From Terebella lapidaria (Eukaryota; Annelida; Polychaeta; Terebellida; Terebellidae), in NCBI GenBank assembly GCA_949152475.1, contig OX424562.1, forward strand, positions 3,348,001 through 3,412,000: a stretch of DNA of 64,000 bases, in the 5' to 3' direction. Of the stretch, positions 1-11,764 are shown piece after piece. The translations under genes and the position numbers were made by a program. A model generated the notes under the pieces. That model saw nothing but the letters and a program-made list of their open reading frames with translations. It searched no databases and was not told where the DNA came from. Each line of letters opens with the position of its first letter. Position 1 is the first letter of the stretch.

Positions 1-641
1 CTTCTGTATTTTCGACAGTTATTGCATATTTGCTTTTACTACACTGCAATGCTACTGAATCAATATGACATCTACATGAGCAAGAAGCCATTCGTGAGGT
101 AGTGAAGGTACATTTGACAAGTCGGGGAGCAACATCACACATTTCTGAGTAGGTAAACAATCGGACCAAAAGGTCGGTGGTGGTACGGACTACACAGGGC
201 CAGATGTAATGTGTGCACCAGAGCTTCCAGCAACAAACATCGTGATCTTTCCACGAGACCTTTGTCACTTACCACTGTTTGGAGTTTTGGTAGATAAACA
301 AATCCTCTTCAGGGGGTACAAATAACTCCCGTAGGATCCATGTGGATGGCAAGAACCAAACAATAACACCTCTTACACGACGTGCCACCAGATCTGACTC
401 CACAACAAACAGTTGTAGCCACATGTGCGGCCAAAAACTTACACAACAACATGTTTGGGATGGAATTATAGCGATATTGGTAGGTTTGTTAATGTACGCC
501 AGATACACGAGCTTCAAATGCTATAGATAAAGAATGTGCTGATAAAACGAACGGATGACGAGAGGGCTAGGCTTTCCAATGTAGACAACGGAGTCCCTCG
601 TGCAAGGTACTCCAAAATCACAGATTTGTGGATAATATAAT
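1..641. repeat. Composite repeat block A, copy 1 (truncated at window edge)
   Basis: This segment recurs at about 5733-6360 and 9317-9990 with many substitutions and small indels. Shared landmarks are the run beginning CTTCTGTATATTCGACAG, the AAGGTCGGTGGTGGTACGG stretch and the AATCCTCTTCAGGGGGTA stretch. I see no coding domain on either strand; the short ORFs here are not conserved in frame between copies. In this copy block A joins directly to block B at about 641, whereas in the second copy block D lies between them, so D has been lost here. Confidence 0.8.
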
Positions 642-1250
642 GTATAATATACATATGATATAATTCCTACATTAGTCTTGTATTACTAGTGTGCATTCAG
701 TCACATGTTCCTATATTCAAACAAAGACTGAGGTCCGAGACGTGTGTGATATTATATAATTGTGGAGTAGTAGTATGTTACGTGCATCACCATCCCCGGC
801 CAACGTACCCATGTAATAGATCGCCACCCGGGAGACACGACCGTGCTCACCAACCCGATTCAGCCCAATACAACACTCCCGTGTGTTTGGTTAAACGGAT
901 CTAGTTCAACAATATTATCCGCTGTTTGATAACCAACAACAGTAGGGAACATCAACTCAAGTAAAAGGCCAAGAAGAGTCTAGGGTAATAAGCAGTATGA
1001 TGAAAAATTGATTAACCTGAGCAAAGAAAACACGTTCAAGGTTTCTGATAATAGCAATTCTGTGAAACCTTCATGTCTTACATAGTTGCCGATTGAACAA
1101 TCTTCCATATGATTAAATAACACACAGCACACTCATCACTTGAATGTATTTATCATTTTCAATGTCGTACTCCATCATCATCATGGCGCAAGTTTGGTCA
1201 TGAACTCCAATGTTTGATCGGATTCTTTTTCTATATTAGGCTATATATCA
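642..1250. repeat. Composite repeat block B, copy 1
   Basis: This segment is shared with 7411-8240 and 14276-14915. Landmarks are TTGTATTACTAGTGTGCAT, the segment around CCACCCGGGAGACACGACC and ACAATGTCGTACTCCATCATC-like text. It lacks about 145 bp present in copy 2 (about 8010-8155). No coding capacity is seen. Confidence 0.78.
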
Positions 1251-2339
1251 ACGCATGAGCTTCCATCTTGGATATCAACGCATGAGCCTCCATCTTGGGA
1301 GTTGAATCGCCCACTATAAGAAATAAATTTTCGCCCACATGTACATAACAATACTAGCTTTATTCAGAAGAGAAGTTGTGGAATATGTGAGCTCGGAAAT
1401 GATAGATATAGTGTCTCGAACATCGCAGCAATATTTGTTCTAAAAGTCGTTGCCGTCACACGATCCCATGGTGGAAGAATGAGACTAATTCCAATGCTCA
1501 TGGATAAATGAACACCAAAACCATGGTCACTGATATTGGTGTCCAATAAAACCCCAAGAAATATGATATGTGCATGACGAATATGCACAAATCAAATGTA
1601 AATGTTTCACGCGACCGATTTGGGGAGTAAAAAATACCTACCAAACCTATTGACCATAGTTTGCTAATAATGATTACAGAAGAAACTCAAATTCGAGCTA
1701 TTCTTCCCTCGAGGAATGTATGTGTATGATGATTTTAGCAGTGCTTTTTGCCCCATTTTTGTGCAAAAAGTGTCTTCAGTTGCAATTTCCATAAATGACT
1801 TTGGTGACTGTTTCCCTTTTTAATATTTGCTACTTCGTTTTATTTTATTGTGAGTTTGTGACATTCTATGAGTACTAGCTTCTTCGGCTTAACTCGGCAA
1901 CAATTGGTTTACCCATGGGAAAGTTCCCCGAGTGATGAATGGGAACAGAATTACAGTATATCATATAGTATGGCTAACGCCACACAATAACACTAATTAA
2001 GGTTACTTCTCAGTCAGCGTTCATGCATTATCAGCCTATTACTTGTTTATTTCATTTGGGCTTTAGCTAAGCGATTCCGGAATGGATTTCGTTGACAATT
2101 GGTGAGTGGTTTCTATACATGACCGAAAGGCTGCTTTGTTTGGGACATTGAAGTCGAATCCGATTATCATACAGTGTTTATTTGTTTATCATAGTTAGAT
2201 TACTCATCATGAAACAATAACATACTGCTTGTTTTTAGGTTTACCTCAAAACGTGATGAAAATGTGATGTTCAAATTGGCAAGTTCTGTATATAAATATC
2301 AAGAGAAACGGCCAAGATATGAACTAAAATTGAACATGG
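1251..2339. other. Intergenic, no recognisable element
   Basis: This is AT-rich DNA without a credible ORF. The only structure seen is a 27-bp unit (ATATCAACGCATGAGC... ending CATCTTGG) repeated twice at about 1245-1299. Confidence 0.5.
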
Positions 2340-2729
2340 TTTGAAACCTTTAAAACAATAAGATACTTAACCTGGGAATTTGCTGGGCGATGTGATGCTT
2401 CTGCCTGCTTCCACCTAGCTCCATTCCGCTCAAAAACCCTACATGTAGGAAGGAAAAAAATGTGTGCCACATCTATACAAACTCAAAATTCTTGACAAAA
2501 GTAAAGCAAAAGTTTCTTAAATCATTACCTGTGATTTGAAACCTTTAAAACAATAAGATACTTAACCTGGGAATTTGCTGGGCGATGTGATGCTTCTGCC
2601 TGCTTCCACCTAGCTCCATTCCGCTCAAAAACCCTACATGTAGGAAGGAAAAAAATGTGTGCCACATCTATACAAACTCAAAATTCTTGACAAAAGTAAA
2701 GCAAAAGTTTCTTAAATCATTACCTGTGC
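2340..2729. repeat. Tandem duplication, 195 bp x 2
   Basis: The run beginning TTTGAAACCTTTAAAACAAT at 2340 starts again at 2535, and the two copies read as identical to ATCATTACCTGTG (2521 and 2716). Identity means a very recent duplication or an assembly duplicate. It contains no coding feature. Confidence 0.93.
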
Positions 2730-2839
2730 ATTTTAAAGATGATACGGCTTCAATTGATAGCTGCGTTTAAGAAATTCTATGGACGTCATCATGATCTGGT
2801 TGATAAATACACCAAATCTATGTCTGCCATGCAACTAGA

Positions 2840-3120
2840 TCTATTTTCATGTTAATTTTGAGGAATTCATGACGGGTGCCACTAGTGGGGCAGGGAATGC
2901 TCACTCTTTCCGGAACACCTGATTTCACCTAATGGCCAATTTTGGGGGAGGGGGGGGGGGGGGGTCATGAGTTTCCCTGTCATTTTTGTTTTCACTCACT
3001 TAGTATGCCTGATATGACTTTCTGTCCCTGAACTATGAGATTGGATAACGGACCCTGTTTTGATAGCTCGGAATACTTAAAACTGGGTATTGATTCCACG
3101 TCTATTATGGACTTAACATC
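2840..3120 (+). repeat. Dispersed repeat R, copy 1, with poly-G tract
   Basis: The segment running from GAATTCATGACG through GGAACACCTGATTTCACC to TGGGTATTGATTCCACG is found reversed at about 50220-50410 and more diverged at about 40625-40830. A G-run of roughly 20 bases (about 2944-2964) sits inside this copy. The family is unidentified; it looks like the end of an interspersed element. Confidence 0.7.
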
Positions 3121-3139
3121 TATACACAGTTTTGCTACA

Positions 3140-3500
3140 TGACAAAGAAATGTTGATACGTTGACATTCGAGATTTTGGAGTGAATATCGAGTTGACAAG
3201 TTGATACTATCGAGATAATAAGTCCATATTAACGATTCGGGAATTTGAAAAAAATAAAATTCAATCCTGTATCTGTTGTCCGTTTTAAATCGATAATATC
3301 GAGTTAGTAAGTTGATAAGTCGGGGAATTTCATAGGTGGCCTTTTCTTCCTGTGCCTATCCTACGTTTAAGTTGATATTATCGAGATACTAAGTTGATAT
3401 TATCGAGATACTAAGAAAAAATAATCTCCCGTGGCCCTTTTACGCTTCTGTAATAAACAGAGCATTCCATGAACGGGAAAAGTCAGGACCAAAGCTGAGG
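3140..3500. repeat. Degenerate AAGTTGATATTATCGAGATA repeat element
   Basis: Several degenerate copies of a 22-bp motif (AAGTTGATATTATCGAGATA plus 2) lie at 3190-3215, 3290-3325 and 3368-3412, the last two as a perfect tandem pair. The flanking text (CGAGATTTTGGAG and CATTCCATGAACGGGAAAA) recurs in shortened form at about 21010-21112, so this is one copy of a dispersed family. Confidence 0.6.
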
Positions 3501-3859
3501 GACCCAATCGAAGCAGTTTACAGATGCTCGACGAAATCAGCTTCATACTAATTCAAATTTGTAGATATTTTTAATATATCTAATAATAATATAAATATTT
3601 TTCACTGATAAATAATGAAATCTTTTAGACGCAGCTTAGGCTGCTTAAAGCAACTGCCTTCGTACACAGGCAATACTTTCTCGAAAACTATATTTCATAT
3701 CAAGCATGTGAAATTGACTGAATGAGATGTACTCACATCAAATGTTATGACCACAGTCAGTTGGGAAATTTTGCTGACTCGAACACGTGGTTCATGCACA
3801 AATATAGGGACTTTATCCATCACTCGTATATGTAAAGAAAACATAAAAGTACAAAATGG
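3501..3859. other. Intergenic, no recognisable element
   Basis: AT-rich sequence. The minus-strand ORF across 3695-3946 is short, lacks a recognisable domain and runs into the long inverted repeat, so it was not called. Confidence 0.45.
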
Positions 3860-4460
3860 ACTAAAGATTCTGGCGCCTGGCCAGGAAAATTGAAAATCTT
3901 GATCGAAGTATTTGAGGCAAACTGTGCGGTCTGTTACAGCAACCATGCTGCGACATCCCTGCAGTCTTAGTTGGGTGATTTCTATGAGAAAATATAATGC
4001 AAATGTCCATTTATTTCAACACACACTTCGTCGAGTTTTTGTTGATATCAGGTGCCCATATCCCATTGTGCGCATGACAAGCTCAGAGTTCAGCTAAATA
4101 TTTGCATTCTACTGTAGGTTAAGGTCACATTATTTGCCCATGCGCATAAAAATGCGCACACAATGTGACCTCGACTTGGTATGCAAATAGTTATTTGACC
4201 TCTGACATGTGCATGCAAAACAGCCCAGAATATGGCACGAGGTGTCAACAAAAACTCCAGGAAATATGCCTGAAAATAAATGGTCAGTTTGTTTGAAATT
4301 TTTGATAGAAATCATCCAATCACCATATCAGCGATGTCGCCGCATGGTAGCTGCAACAGACCGCGCAGTTATTGGAATGCACTGCACGATAAGTATGCTT
4401 CGAAAACTTCAATCAAAATTTTCACTTTTCCCGGGCAGGCTCCATCCATTGACTCGGCAC
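3860..4460. mobile_element. Foldback element: long imperfect inverted repeat
   Basis: The left arm (about 3860-4125) and right arm (about 4150-4460) are diverged reverse complements. For example, the left GTGCGGTCTGTTACAGC matches a right-arm stretch that reads GCGCGGTCTGTTGCAGC in reverse, and both arms share TTTTTGTTGA and GACATC landmarks. The centre holds a tight hairpin with stems AAGGTCACATT and AATGTGACCT around CATGCGCAT. No transposase ORF is present, so this is a non-autonomous foldback element or MITE. Exact ends and target duplication were not resolved. Confidence 0.65.
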
Positions 4461-4639
4461 AGCAATGTATAATCAAGTCATCCTTTGCACAGTAAAACTA
4501 CACTATTAATGCAGATACAAACTGGAAAACGTACACAATGTAAACGACTAAATGATTTCGACTAAATTCAGTTTTGAAAAAAAATATTGCATATAACCGA
4601 AGGCAGTTGATTTGAGGGTTTGTAATAATAAATGTAAAA

Positions 4640-4890
4640 ATGGAACTGCTTGTAATGTATTGTCCATATTCCGTAAATTGCACCTGTATGTAAGTAGACC
4701 TATTTTACTGACGGCTGCATTTCCTGTCACCATAAATCACCATGCCTGTTTTGACCAACATTTAGACACATAATATATGTGGACACCTCATAGAACAAAG
4801 TGTAGAGGTTCGATCTTTGTTGCTGTTATGGTAAATGTATCAGATTTGGTTTGACATACTTGGCCTTACATACTTGGCCTTCCAATCATT
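4640..4890 (-). repeat. Inverted partial copy of the 8401-8590 segment
   Basis: TGCATTTCCTGTCACCATAAA and the downstream GTTGCTGTTATGGTAAA are the reverse complement, with mismatches, of text at about 8440-8570. This makes the neighbourhood of block C partly palindromic at kilobase scale. Confidence 0.55.
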
Positions 4891-5039
4891 ATTTTATGTG
4901 TATTAGGCTCTCGTAATTTGTTATGTGTAATATTGATATCGACTAAGATATATTTCAATTTGAATATAGAGCCTGTCCTCGGTAGTAAAAATTAAATATT
5001 AAGCTAATTCATGAATTCATAGCACAATAATGATATATA

Positions 5040-5732
5040 ATGCACAGTAGTAAGACAAAGACCAGGTTGAATGATGACCATAAAATACAAAATGGGTAAA
5101 CATATCATTCTTTCAAATTTCTATATTGCCGCTACCATTATATACACGGTATAAAATCTGTTACATTGCAAACCTTTCTAGATAGGGTTTCATACCCATT
5201 ATATGCGTTTATGGTTCAAACGCAGATCACCTCGCATGGAATGTGTTCTATTGGGAAATGAAAGCCACATGACATATCTCGTCCCTTGGAAATATATCAG
5301 TGATTCTTTTGTGGGAGTCAATTAGCTAATTAGTACCAAGTTCAGAGGATGATCTGCATTCGTCATAACTCCTCGAACGTCCATGAATAGGTTCGGGCTG
5401 GTGTAATGGTGTAAAAACAATCTGTAAATGAAGTCATTACTGCCACTACTGTGGAGAATCAAGTGGCCAACCCAATATAATGGACATTGTTGCTTCAGTG
5501 TTAGCTTGTACACAGGTTGAATTGTGAAATCACATGATATGCTAATCCTTGAATCTCCACACCCCATACAGAGCTGAGAATCTAGACAGATTCTTATTCA
5601 TTTTTGCAACTGGGCTAACAACCATGATTGATTTCTTTCATCAACTCGTTATTAGGAGGGTCTTTCGTGGAGCACCGATGCAGAAGCTTGGATTTTTCCA
5701 AATAAAATCAACGTGATATCAATGTATCATAT
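5040..5732. repeat. Composite repeat block C, copy 1
   Basis: Aligns by eye to 8590-9316, sharing GGTTTCATACCCA, AACGCAGATCACCTCGC, CGTCATAACTCCTCGAACGT and CACTACTGTGGAG. There is no shared open frame. It is directly followed by block A. Confidence 0.75.
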
Positions 5733-6400
5733 CTCTTGTATATTTTGACAGTTATTGCATAGTGTACTTGTACTACTTCAATATGGCATCTACATGAGCA
5801 AGAAGTGATTCGTGAGGTACTGAAGAAACATTTAACAAATCGGGGAGCAGCATCACACATTTCTGAGTAGGTAAATAATCGGATAACAAAGGTCGGTGGT
5901 GGTACGGACTACACAGGGTTATATGTAATGTGTGCACCAGAGCTTCCAGCAACAAATATCGTGATAGTTCCACGAGACCTTTGTCACTTTCCACTGTTTT
6001 GAGTTCTGGTAGGTAAACAAATCCTCTTCAGGGGGTATATATAACTCCCGTGGAATCCGTGTTGATGGTGAGAAATGATAACAAATGATAATGATAACAA
6101 CGATATCACCTGTTACATGATATGATACGTGACAGTAAACACTTGTACCCACGTGTGCGGCCAGAGGAAGTATAGCTATGGTGGTAGGATTGCTGATGTC
6201 AGGTACGCCAGCTACACAAGCTTCGAATGTTATAGTTAGAGTAAGTGCTTTATTTGTAGACAACAGTGTCTATTGTGCAAGTTATTCCAATGTCAAAGAT
6301 TGGCGGACAGTATGATGTTTGGTCAAAAGTATGGATCGCTCAGACCGAGTGAACGTATAGTAATACTGTAATATATCCTATTCGTCGACTGACTCTCGAG
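5733..6400. repeat. Composite repeat block A, copy 2
   Basis: Second copy of block A, shortened relative to copy 3 around 6230-6290. The minus-strand 114-codon ORF here is not preserved in copies 1 or 3. Confidence 0.78.
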
Positions 6401-6636
6401 ATCATATCAGCAACGATATATTGTACCAAGATATCAGTCAAGAACTTAACTCGGAAAACCCACTTGCCTGATTTGTCAACAATCCACCAACCATCTGACA
6501 GATTGCCAAGGTTGGGATCGAACCCACGCCCAAACTAACTGCATTGGTGAGAAGTCAGCCCACATATGAACTGAGCTAACTAGACACTCTACTTTGCTTT
6601 TTTCTGGCAGAACGTGGTGAGGTTGCTACCCCGGTG
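6401..6636 (-). mobile_element. tRNA-derived SINE-like insertion in block D
   Basis: On the minus strand the segment reads as a tRNA-like head. An A-box-like TAGTTAGCTCAGTT lies at about 6569-6582 and a B-box GGGTTCGATCCC at about 6514-6525, separated by a normal tRNA distance. About 100 bp of unrelated tail follows. The equivalent position in the other D copy (near 10060) reads straight through without it, so it is an insertion polymorphic between repeat copies. No CCA end or clover-leaf intact enough for a functional tRNA was found. Insertion limits are estimated from the copy comparison. Confidence 0.65.
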
Positions 6637-7410
6637 AGGGAAATATCACATGATGACTATGATTGATGTTTTTTAGTGTTTCCGAAATCCAGATACAGGG
6701 ACACTGCATTCCTGAGTGACGCATCCGGGACTCGCACTACACACACGAGCTTAGTCAAACAAAGATACAGACAGCAGTCCGCTACCGGGAGAGAGGGAGC
6801 ATATGGCAATCATTTCCTCTCATAACGATGTATGTCTTACTGTATCCCACTCACAAACAGACACATCACCACCTGCACAATGTCTAGAAGGCAAAAAAAT
6901 ATCTGTAGAAAATGCAATATCTCGATTGAATGCCTATATATGGTGGCTCAAATCGGCTCATCACGTTGAGTTTACCACTTATTCAGCTTCCACCTCCATG
7001 AAAACCTCATGCAGGTAAAACCATTTCACCTCGGTGAAAACATTCAAAACTTAGTGAAGACTTCTTAAATGTTGTGAGAACCTTAACTTCGGTGAGAACT
7101 TTCTCACCCTAGTGAATACGTTTTTACTTTTAATATTATCAATGATAAACAGTACTATTTATAATAGTGAAGTCTTTTGGTCGAGTTAACCGGAGTAAAA
7201 TACATTTCACTGAGGTGATAATGTTCTCAATGGAGTGAAAAGGCCTCCTGAGGGTAAAAAGGTTCTCACTGAGGTGGAAATGTTCTTACAGAGGAGAAAG
7301 CATTCTCATTGGATTGAAAAACTTATTACCAGGGCGAGAAAATTCTAATTTAGGTGGAAACTGCATAGGGGTGTAAAGTAAACGTGATGGTAAATCTAGG
7401 TCACCAGCCC
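6637..7410. repeat. Composite repeat block D, copy 1, with 20-bp palindromic array
   Basis: The first half matches 10040-10300 (TATCACATGATGACTATG, ACACGAGCTTAGTCAAAC, CAGACAGCAGTCC). From 7013 to 7390 it becomes an array of about 17 degenerate units of roughly 20 bp, consensus TTCTCACTGAGGTGAAAACG. Each unit is itself near-palindromic (TCAC-n4-GTGA). An AT-rich spacer (about 7125-7180) divides the array. It ends at GTAAACGTGATGGTAAATCT, also found near 47310. Confidence 0.75.
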
Positions 7411-8240
7411 GTAGGTTAACAATTGCTTTCTGATATATACCGGTGAGTCAGATTATAATTTAAAGAATAAACCTCAAAAACTCTGTTATCTAGATATGAT
7501 TATATTCCTACACTATTTTTGAATTGATTCATTGCATTTACCCACATGGTCCAATATTCAAACAAAGACTGAGGTTCGAGACTAGTGTGGTATTGTATAA
7601 TTGTGTGTTTAAGGAGTGGGTAGTAGTATGTTACATGCATTATCATCTCCGACCCACGGACCCATGTAATTGATCACCACCCAGGAGACCCAGCCCAATA
7701 CAACACTCCCGTGTTTCGTGAAACGGATCCATTTCAACAATATTATCCGCTGTTTGATAACCAACAGCTAAAGGAAACATCAAGTCGAGTAAAAAGACAA
7801 GAACAGTTTAAGGTAATAAGAGTATGATGGAAAAATGATTAACATGAGCAAAGAAAACACGTTTTAAGTTACTGATAATAACATCGTGTAAAATCTTTTT
7901 GTCTCACATAATTCCCGATTGAACAAGCTTCCATTTGATTAAATAATACACAGCACACTAATTACTTAAACGCTTTCAGCATAAACAATGTCGTACTCCA
8001 TCATCATACCTGTGCATTGGTAATATATGTATTCGTCTTACTTTATTGTAAATGCAAATAATAACACGTTTCTAAACCAAAACTACTGCAAACATTCCAC
8101 TCTGCCTACAGTTCATCTAGAAACAACTAAATTCATTTTATACAATATCTGATCCTGATGGCGCAAGTTTGGTCATAGACTCATTAATGTTCGCCGGTCG
8201 GATTCTGTTTCTATATATATAGATTATACCATGGCAGCTT
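7411..8240. repeat. Composite repeat block B, copy 2 (fullest copy)
   Basis: This copy contains text missing from copies 1 and 3, including 8010-8155, and ends with GGCGCAAGTTTGGTCAT, which is shared with copy 1 near 1190. It follows block D directly, which fixes the block order C-A-D-B. Confidence 0.75.
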
Positions 8241-8589
8241 CCTGATAGGATTTTTTTTATGAATTTTCATGATTTAGCTTGGTGTCTCCGTGTTACTGCC
8301 GGCAGAGTTGGGGCTCTATATTCAAAAATGAAATATATCTTTGTAAATACGAATATTCTGAATAGCGAACTGAGACAGCTTAGTGTGCAGAAATAAATTA
8401 CTGTAAAGCCAAGTATGTACATCCAAACCTAATACGTTTACCAGAACAGCAACAAAAGTCGGGCCTGCGGGGTCAAAACAGGTATAAAGATTGGACCTAA
8501 TGAATGTTGTTCAGAACAGGTATAGAAACACGATGCTTTATGGTGACAGGATATGCAGCTATTAGTAAAGTAGTTCTACCCACATACAC
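8241..8589. repeat. Spacer between blocks B and C, source of the inverted 4640-4890 copy
   Basis: AT-rich sequence. From about 8401 onward it reappears in inverted orientation at 4640-4890. No domain was seen in the two overlapping ORFs at 8497-8932, which run on opposite strands over repeat sequence. Confidence 0.5.
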
Positions 8590-9316
8590 AAGTATAAAAC
8601 AAAGAGTAATGAGACGAAGACTGGGTTTATTGAGAAGCATGAAATTGAGAAGCATGAATTTTTTACACGGTATGAGATCTCTTACTTTGCTAAAATTTCC
8701 AGTTCGGGTTTCATACCCACATATATTATATGCGTTTATCGTCCAAACGCAGATCACCTCGCTGGAATGTGCTTCATTGGGAAATAAATACCACGTGATA
8801 TATCTCGTCTCTTGGAAATATATCAGTGAGTCTTTTGTGGGAGTCAATCAATTAATTCGTACCGAGTTCAGAGGAAGACCTGCATTCGTCATAACTCCTC
8901 GAACGTTCATGAGTAGGTTCAGGCTGGTATAATGGTGTAATAACAATCTGTATCCATAAATGAGGTCATTACTGCCACTACTGTGGAGGATCAAGTGACC
9001 AGAAAAGTACATTGTCGCTTCAGTGTTAGTTTGTACACATGTTTGATTGTGGAATCACATGATATGCTAATCATTGGATCCTCAAGGAGGGCCTCAGTGG
9101 AGAAACGAGGTACGGTGGATGATTACATTGTTGGTTGTCACACCTCACACAGAGTAGAGGATAAAGACAAGCTCTTATTCATTTTGTTTGCAACTGGACA
9201 CACAAGCATAATTTATTTATTTCTTTGGTTCGTTATAAGGACGGGCTTTAGTGGAGCAGCGATGCACAAGCTTGGGTTTTCCCATTTAATATCAACTTGA
9301 TATCAACGTGTCATTT
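8590..9316. repeat. Composite repeat block C, copy 2
   Basis: Matches 5040-5732 in order, with indels. It leads directly into block A copy 3 as in unit 1. The 105-codon plus-strand ORF is not conserved in copy 1. Confidence 0.75.
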
Positions 9317-9990
9317 CTTCTGTATATTCGACAGTTATTGCATATTTGCTTGTACTACACTGCAATGCTACTGAATCAATATGACATCTACATGAGCAAG
9401 AAGCCATTCGTGAGGTAGTGAAGGAACATTTGACAAGTCGGGGAGCAGCATTACACATTTCTGAGTAGGTACACAATCGGACCAAAAGGTCGGTGGTGGT
9501 ACGGACTACACAGACCAGATGTAATGTGTGCACCAGAGCTTCCAGCAACAAACATCGTGATATTTCCACGAGACCTTTGTCACCTACCAGTGTTTGGAGT
9601 AGGTAAACAAATCCTCTTCAGGGGGTATAAATAACTCCCGCGGGACCCATGTGGATGGCAAGAACCAAACAATAACACCTCTTACGCGACGTGCCACCTG
9701 TTCTGACTCCACAGCAAACACTTGTAGCCACAAGTGCGGCCAAAAACCTTACAACAACACGTCTGCGGAGGAATTATAGCGATATTGGTAGGTTTGTTGA
9801 TGCCAGGTACGCCCAGTACACGAGCTTCGAATGACGTTGATAGAGGTGCTGATAAAACGGACGGATGACGAGAGGCTAGACTTTCAAATGTAGACAACAG
9901 AGTCCCTCGTACAAGGTACTCCAAAATCAAAGATTTGTGAATAATATAATGTTTGGTCAAAAGTAGTGATCGCTCAGACCGAGTGAACAT
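9317..9990. repeat. Composite repeat block A, copy 3
   Basis: The best match to copy 1, with nearly continuous identity from CTTCTGTATATTCGACAG to AATATAATGT. The offset from copy 2 is about 3.58 kb, giving the period of the composite unit. Confidence 0.82.
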
Positions 9991-10850
9991 ATAAATTGAT
10001 ACTGCAATATATCCTCTTCGTGAACGGACTCACGAGGAGATATCACATGATGACTATGTTTGATGTGTTTTAGTGCATCTGAAATCCAGATTTGAATTCT
10101 GTGCACGGGACATGCTAGTGTGTTAGGGATACTGTAACGCTGAGTGACGCGTCCGTGACTCGCACTATACACACGAGCTTAGTCAAACAGAGATACAGAC
10201 AGCAGTCCACTACCGGGAGGGAGGGAGCACATGACCATCACTTCCTTTCTCACTGTCTCCCTCTCACAAACACACACGTCACCAACTTCTAGGAGGGAAA
10301 AATGATCTGTAGAAAATGTAACACCAAGATAGATGCCCAGGGTACGTTGATCCATGGTACGTTGATACAAGCTAATCTGGATTAAAATGCCTGTATACGA
10401 TGGCTCAGATTCTCCATCACTTTGAGTTGACACTTTACTCAGGTTTCACCTCTGTGAAAACCTTCTTGTCCGGTTGAAACGTTTTCATCTCAGTGAAAGC
10501 CTTTTAAACTTAGTGAAAGGTTCCTAATATTGGTGAAAAATGTTCATCTTCGTGAGAGGATTTTCACCGTGGTGACAACTTTCTCACCTCTGTGAAAACT
10601 CTCTCACCTACATGAAAACCCATTTACCTTGGTGAGAACTGTTTTCACTTTAATATTATAAATATAAATAATGATCAACAATAGTAATAAAAACAGTCTT
10701 ATCTTATAGCCAAGTTAAAAAGGTTTTTACTGGGCTTAAAAAAGTTTCACTGAGATGAAAAGATTCTCACCGGAGTGAAAAAGTTGTAACCGAAGCGGAA
10801 ACTGAATGGGGTGTGAAATAAAGTGATGGCCAATCTAAGCCACCGTAAGA
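9991..10850. repeat. Composite repeat block D, copy 2, with 20-bp palindromic array
   Basis: Lacks the SINE found in copy 1. From 10436 to 10830 it carries the same degenerate array: about 11 units left and 5 units right of an AT-rich spacer (about 10655-10710), with units of the type TTTCACCTCTGTGAAAAC. It stops at AGCCACCGTAAG, where the LINE 3' region begins. Confidence 0.75.
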
Positions 10851-10859
10851 TAAGATATA

Positions 10860-11480
10860 ACTTTATTTTACGTCGGTTAAAATGAAAAAAAAGGTCTATT
10901 CACCGACATGTGCAATGATATGACAACCAATGGTATGTACAATGAAGTAGACATATATTTATTATAATATGAGTACATAGGCTTAGTTCATTAACTTTGA
11001 TTTACGAAGTGTACTAAATGAGCATCCACATACTGGTCCTCGCCAGTGTTTTATCATGAGTTTAAAAGTGTTCATATCATGACAACATTTTGGAAAGTTG
11101 GGGAGTGAGTTCAATGAATAAGGGTCAAAATATTTGAACGAATTTTTACTATGGGTATTACATCTAAAGTTCGGAAGCTCTAGCGTGTTAAGAGATCTCA
11201 AATGATGCGTTGACTTTTTCTTTACCACCAATTCTTGACGTTGTGGAATATCGTAACGAACATACATGAACAATCCCCTGGAATCTGATGTATGATCTTT
11301 TCTGTACAATGAAAAACTGAGCATTGGGAAATGAGTCATCTAATTTGATTTCTTGTATTGACAGAAAATCTACCATTGCATTGACAGAACATCTACGATT
11401 TTCGTAGTGATACAGCTAGAGGTGCATACTTGTGTAGCACACTGTTTACATTTACATGTGCAAATTTAAAATGTTTGCGG
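10860..11480 (-). pseudogene. LINE ORF2 remnant: endonuclease start fused to the ORF2 C-terminus
   Basis: Reading leftwards on the minus strand, the sequence first gives an apurinic-like endonuclease start. This comprises AHVNVNSV (about 11460), then DFLSIQEIKLDDSFPNAQF with the catalytic-type E (about 11300-11370), and after a frameshift YRKD, GLFMYVRYDIPQR (about 11210-11300). It then jumps, without the rest of the endonuclease or any reverse transcriptase, to a text typical of LINE ORF2 C-termini: LELPNFRCNTHSKNSF, FKLMIKHWRGP and a Cys-rich end CGCSF (10990-11190). A 3' UTR-like AT-rich tail follows to about 10860. Family knowledge places several kilobases between these parts, so this copy is internally deleted. 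It is dead: frameshifted and without RT. The upstream ORF1 is on the same strand. Confidence 0.68.
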
Positions 11481-11759
11481 TTCCCTATAAAAAAACGATG
11501 TGAACTGATTCAGTTCTATATCATCAGTACAACTATTGATTTCATCATTTGTTTCACACATACAGTTTGAAACCCTACTACCCAGTGACTTGCTGTCATG
11601 GTCATGATCATCACGTAATACGTTGGATATTGATAAAACGGACATATTGGTTGTGTGAGCGTTTGTACTCAAACTAGTTTTACTTCAAGTTCTATCTTCA
11701 GTGTGAATTGAATTAATACATGACTTTCCATTACAAAACAAATCGATGCCGGCTGAACC
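11481..11759 (-). other. Inter-ORF part of the minus-strand LINE
   Basis: Lies between the CCHC end of ORF1 and the endonuclease start. The 68-codon minus-strand ORF at 11466-11672 has no domain I recognise; it may be the degraded N-terminus of ORF2 or spacer. Confidence 0.4.
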
Positions 11760-11764
11760 TTCTT

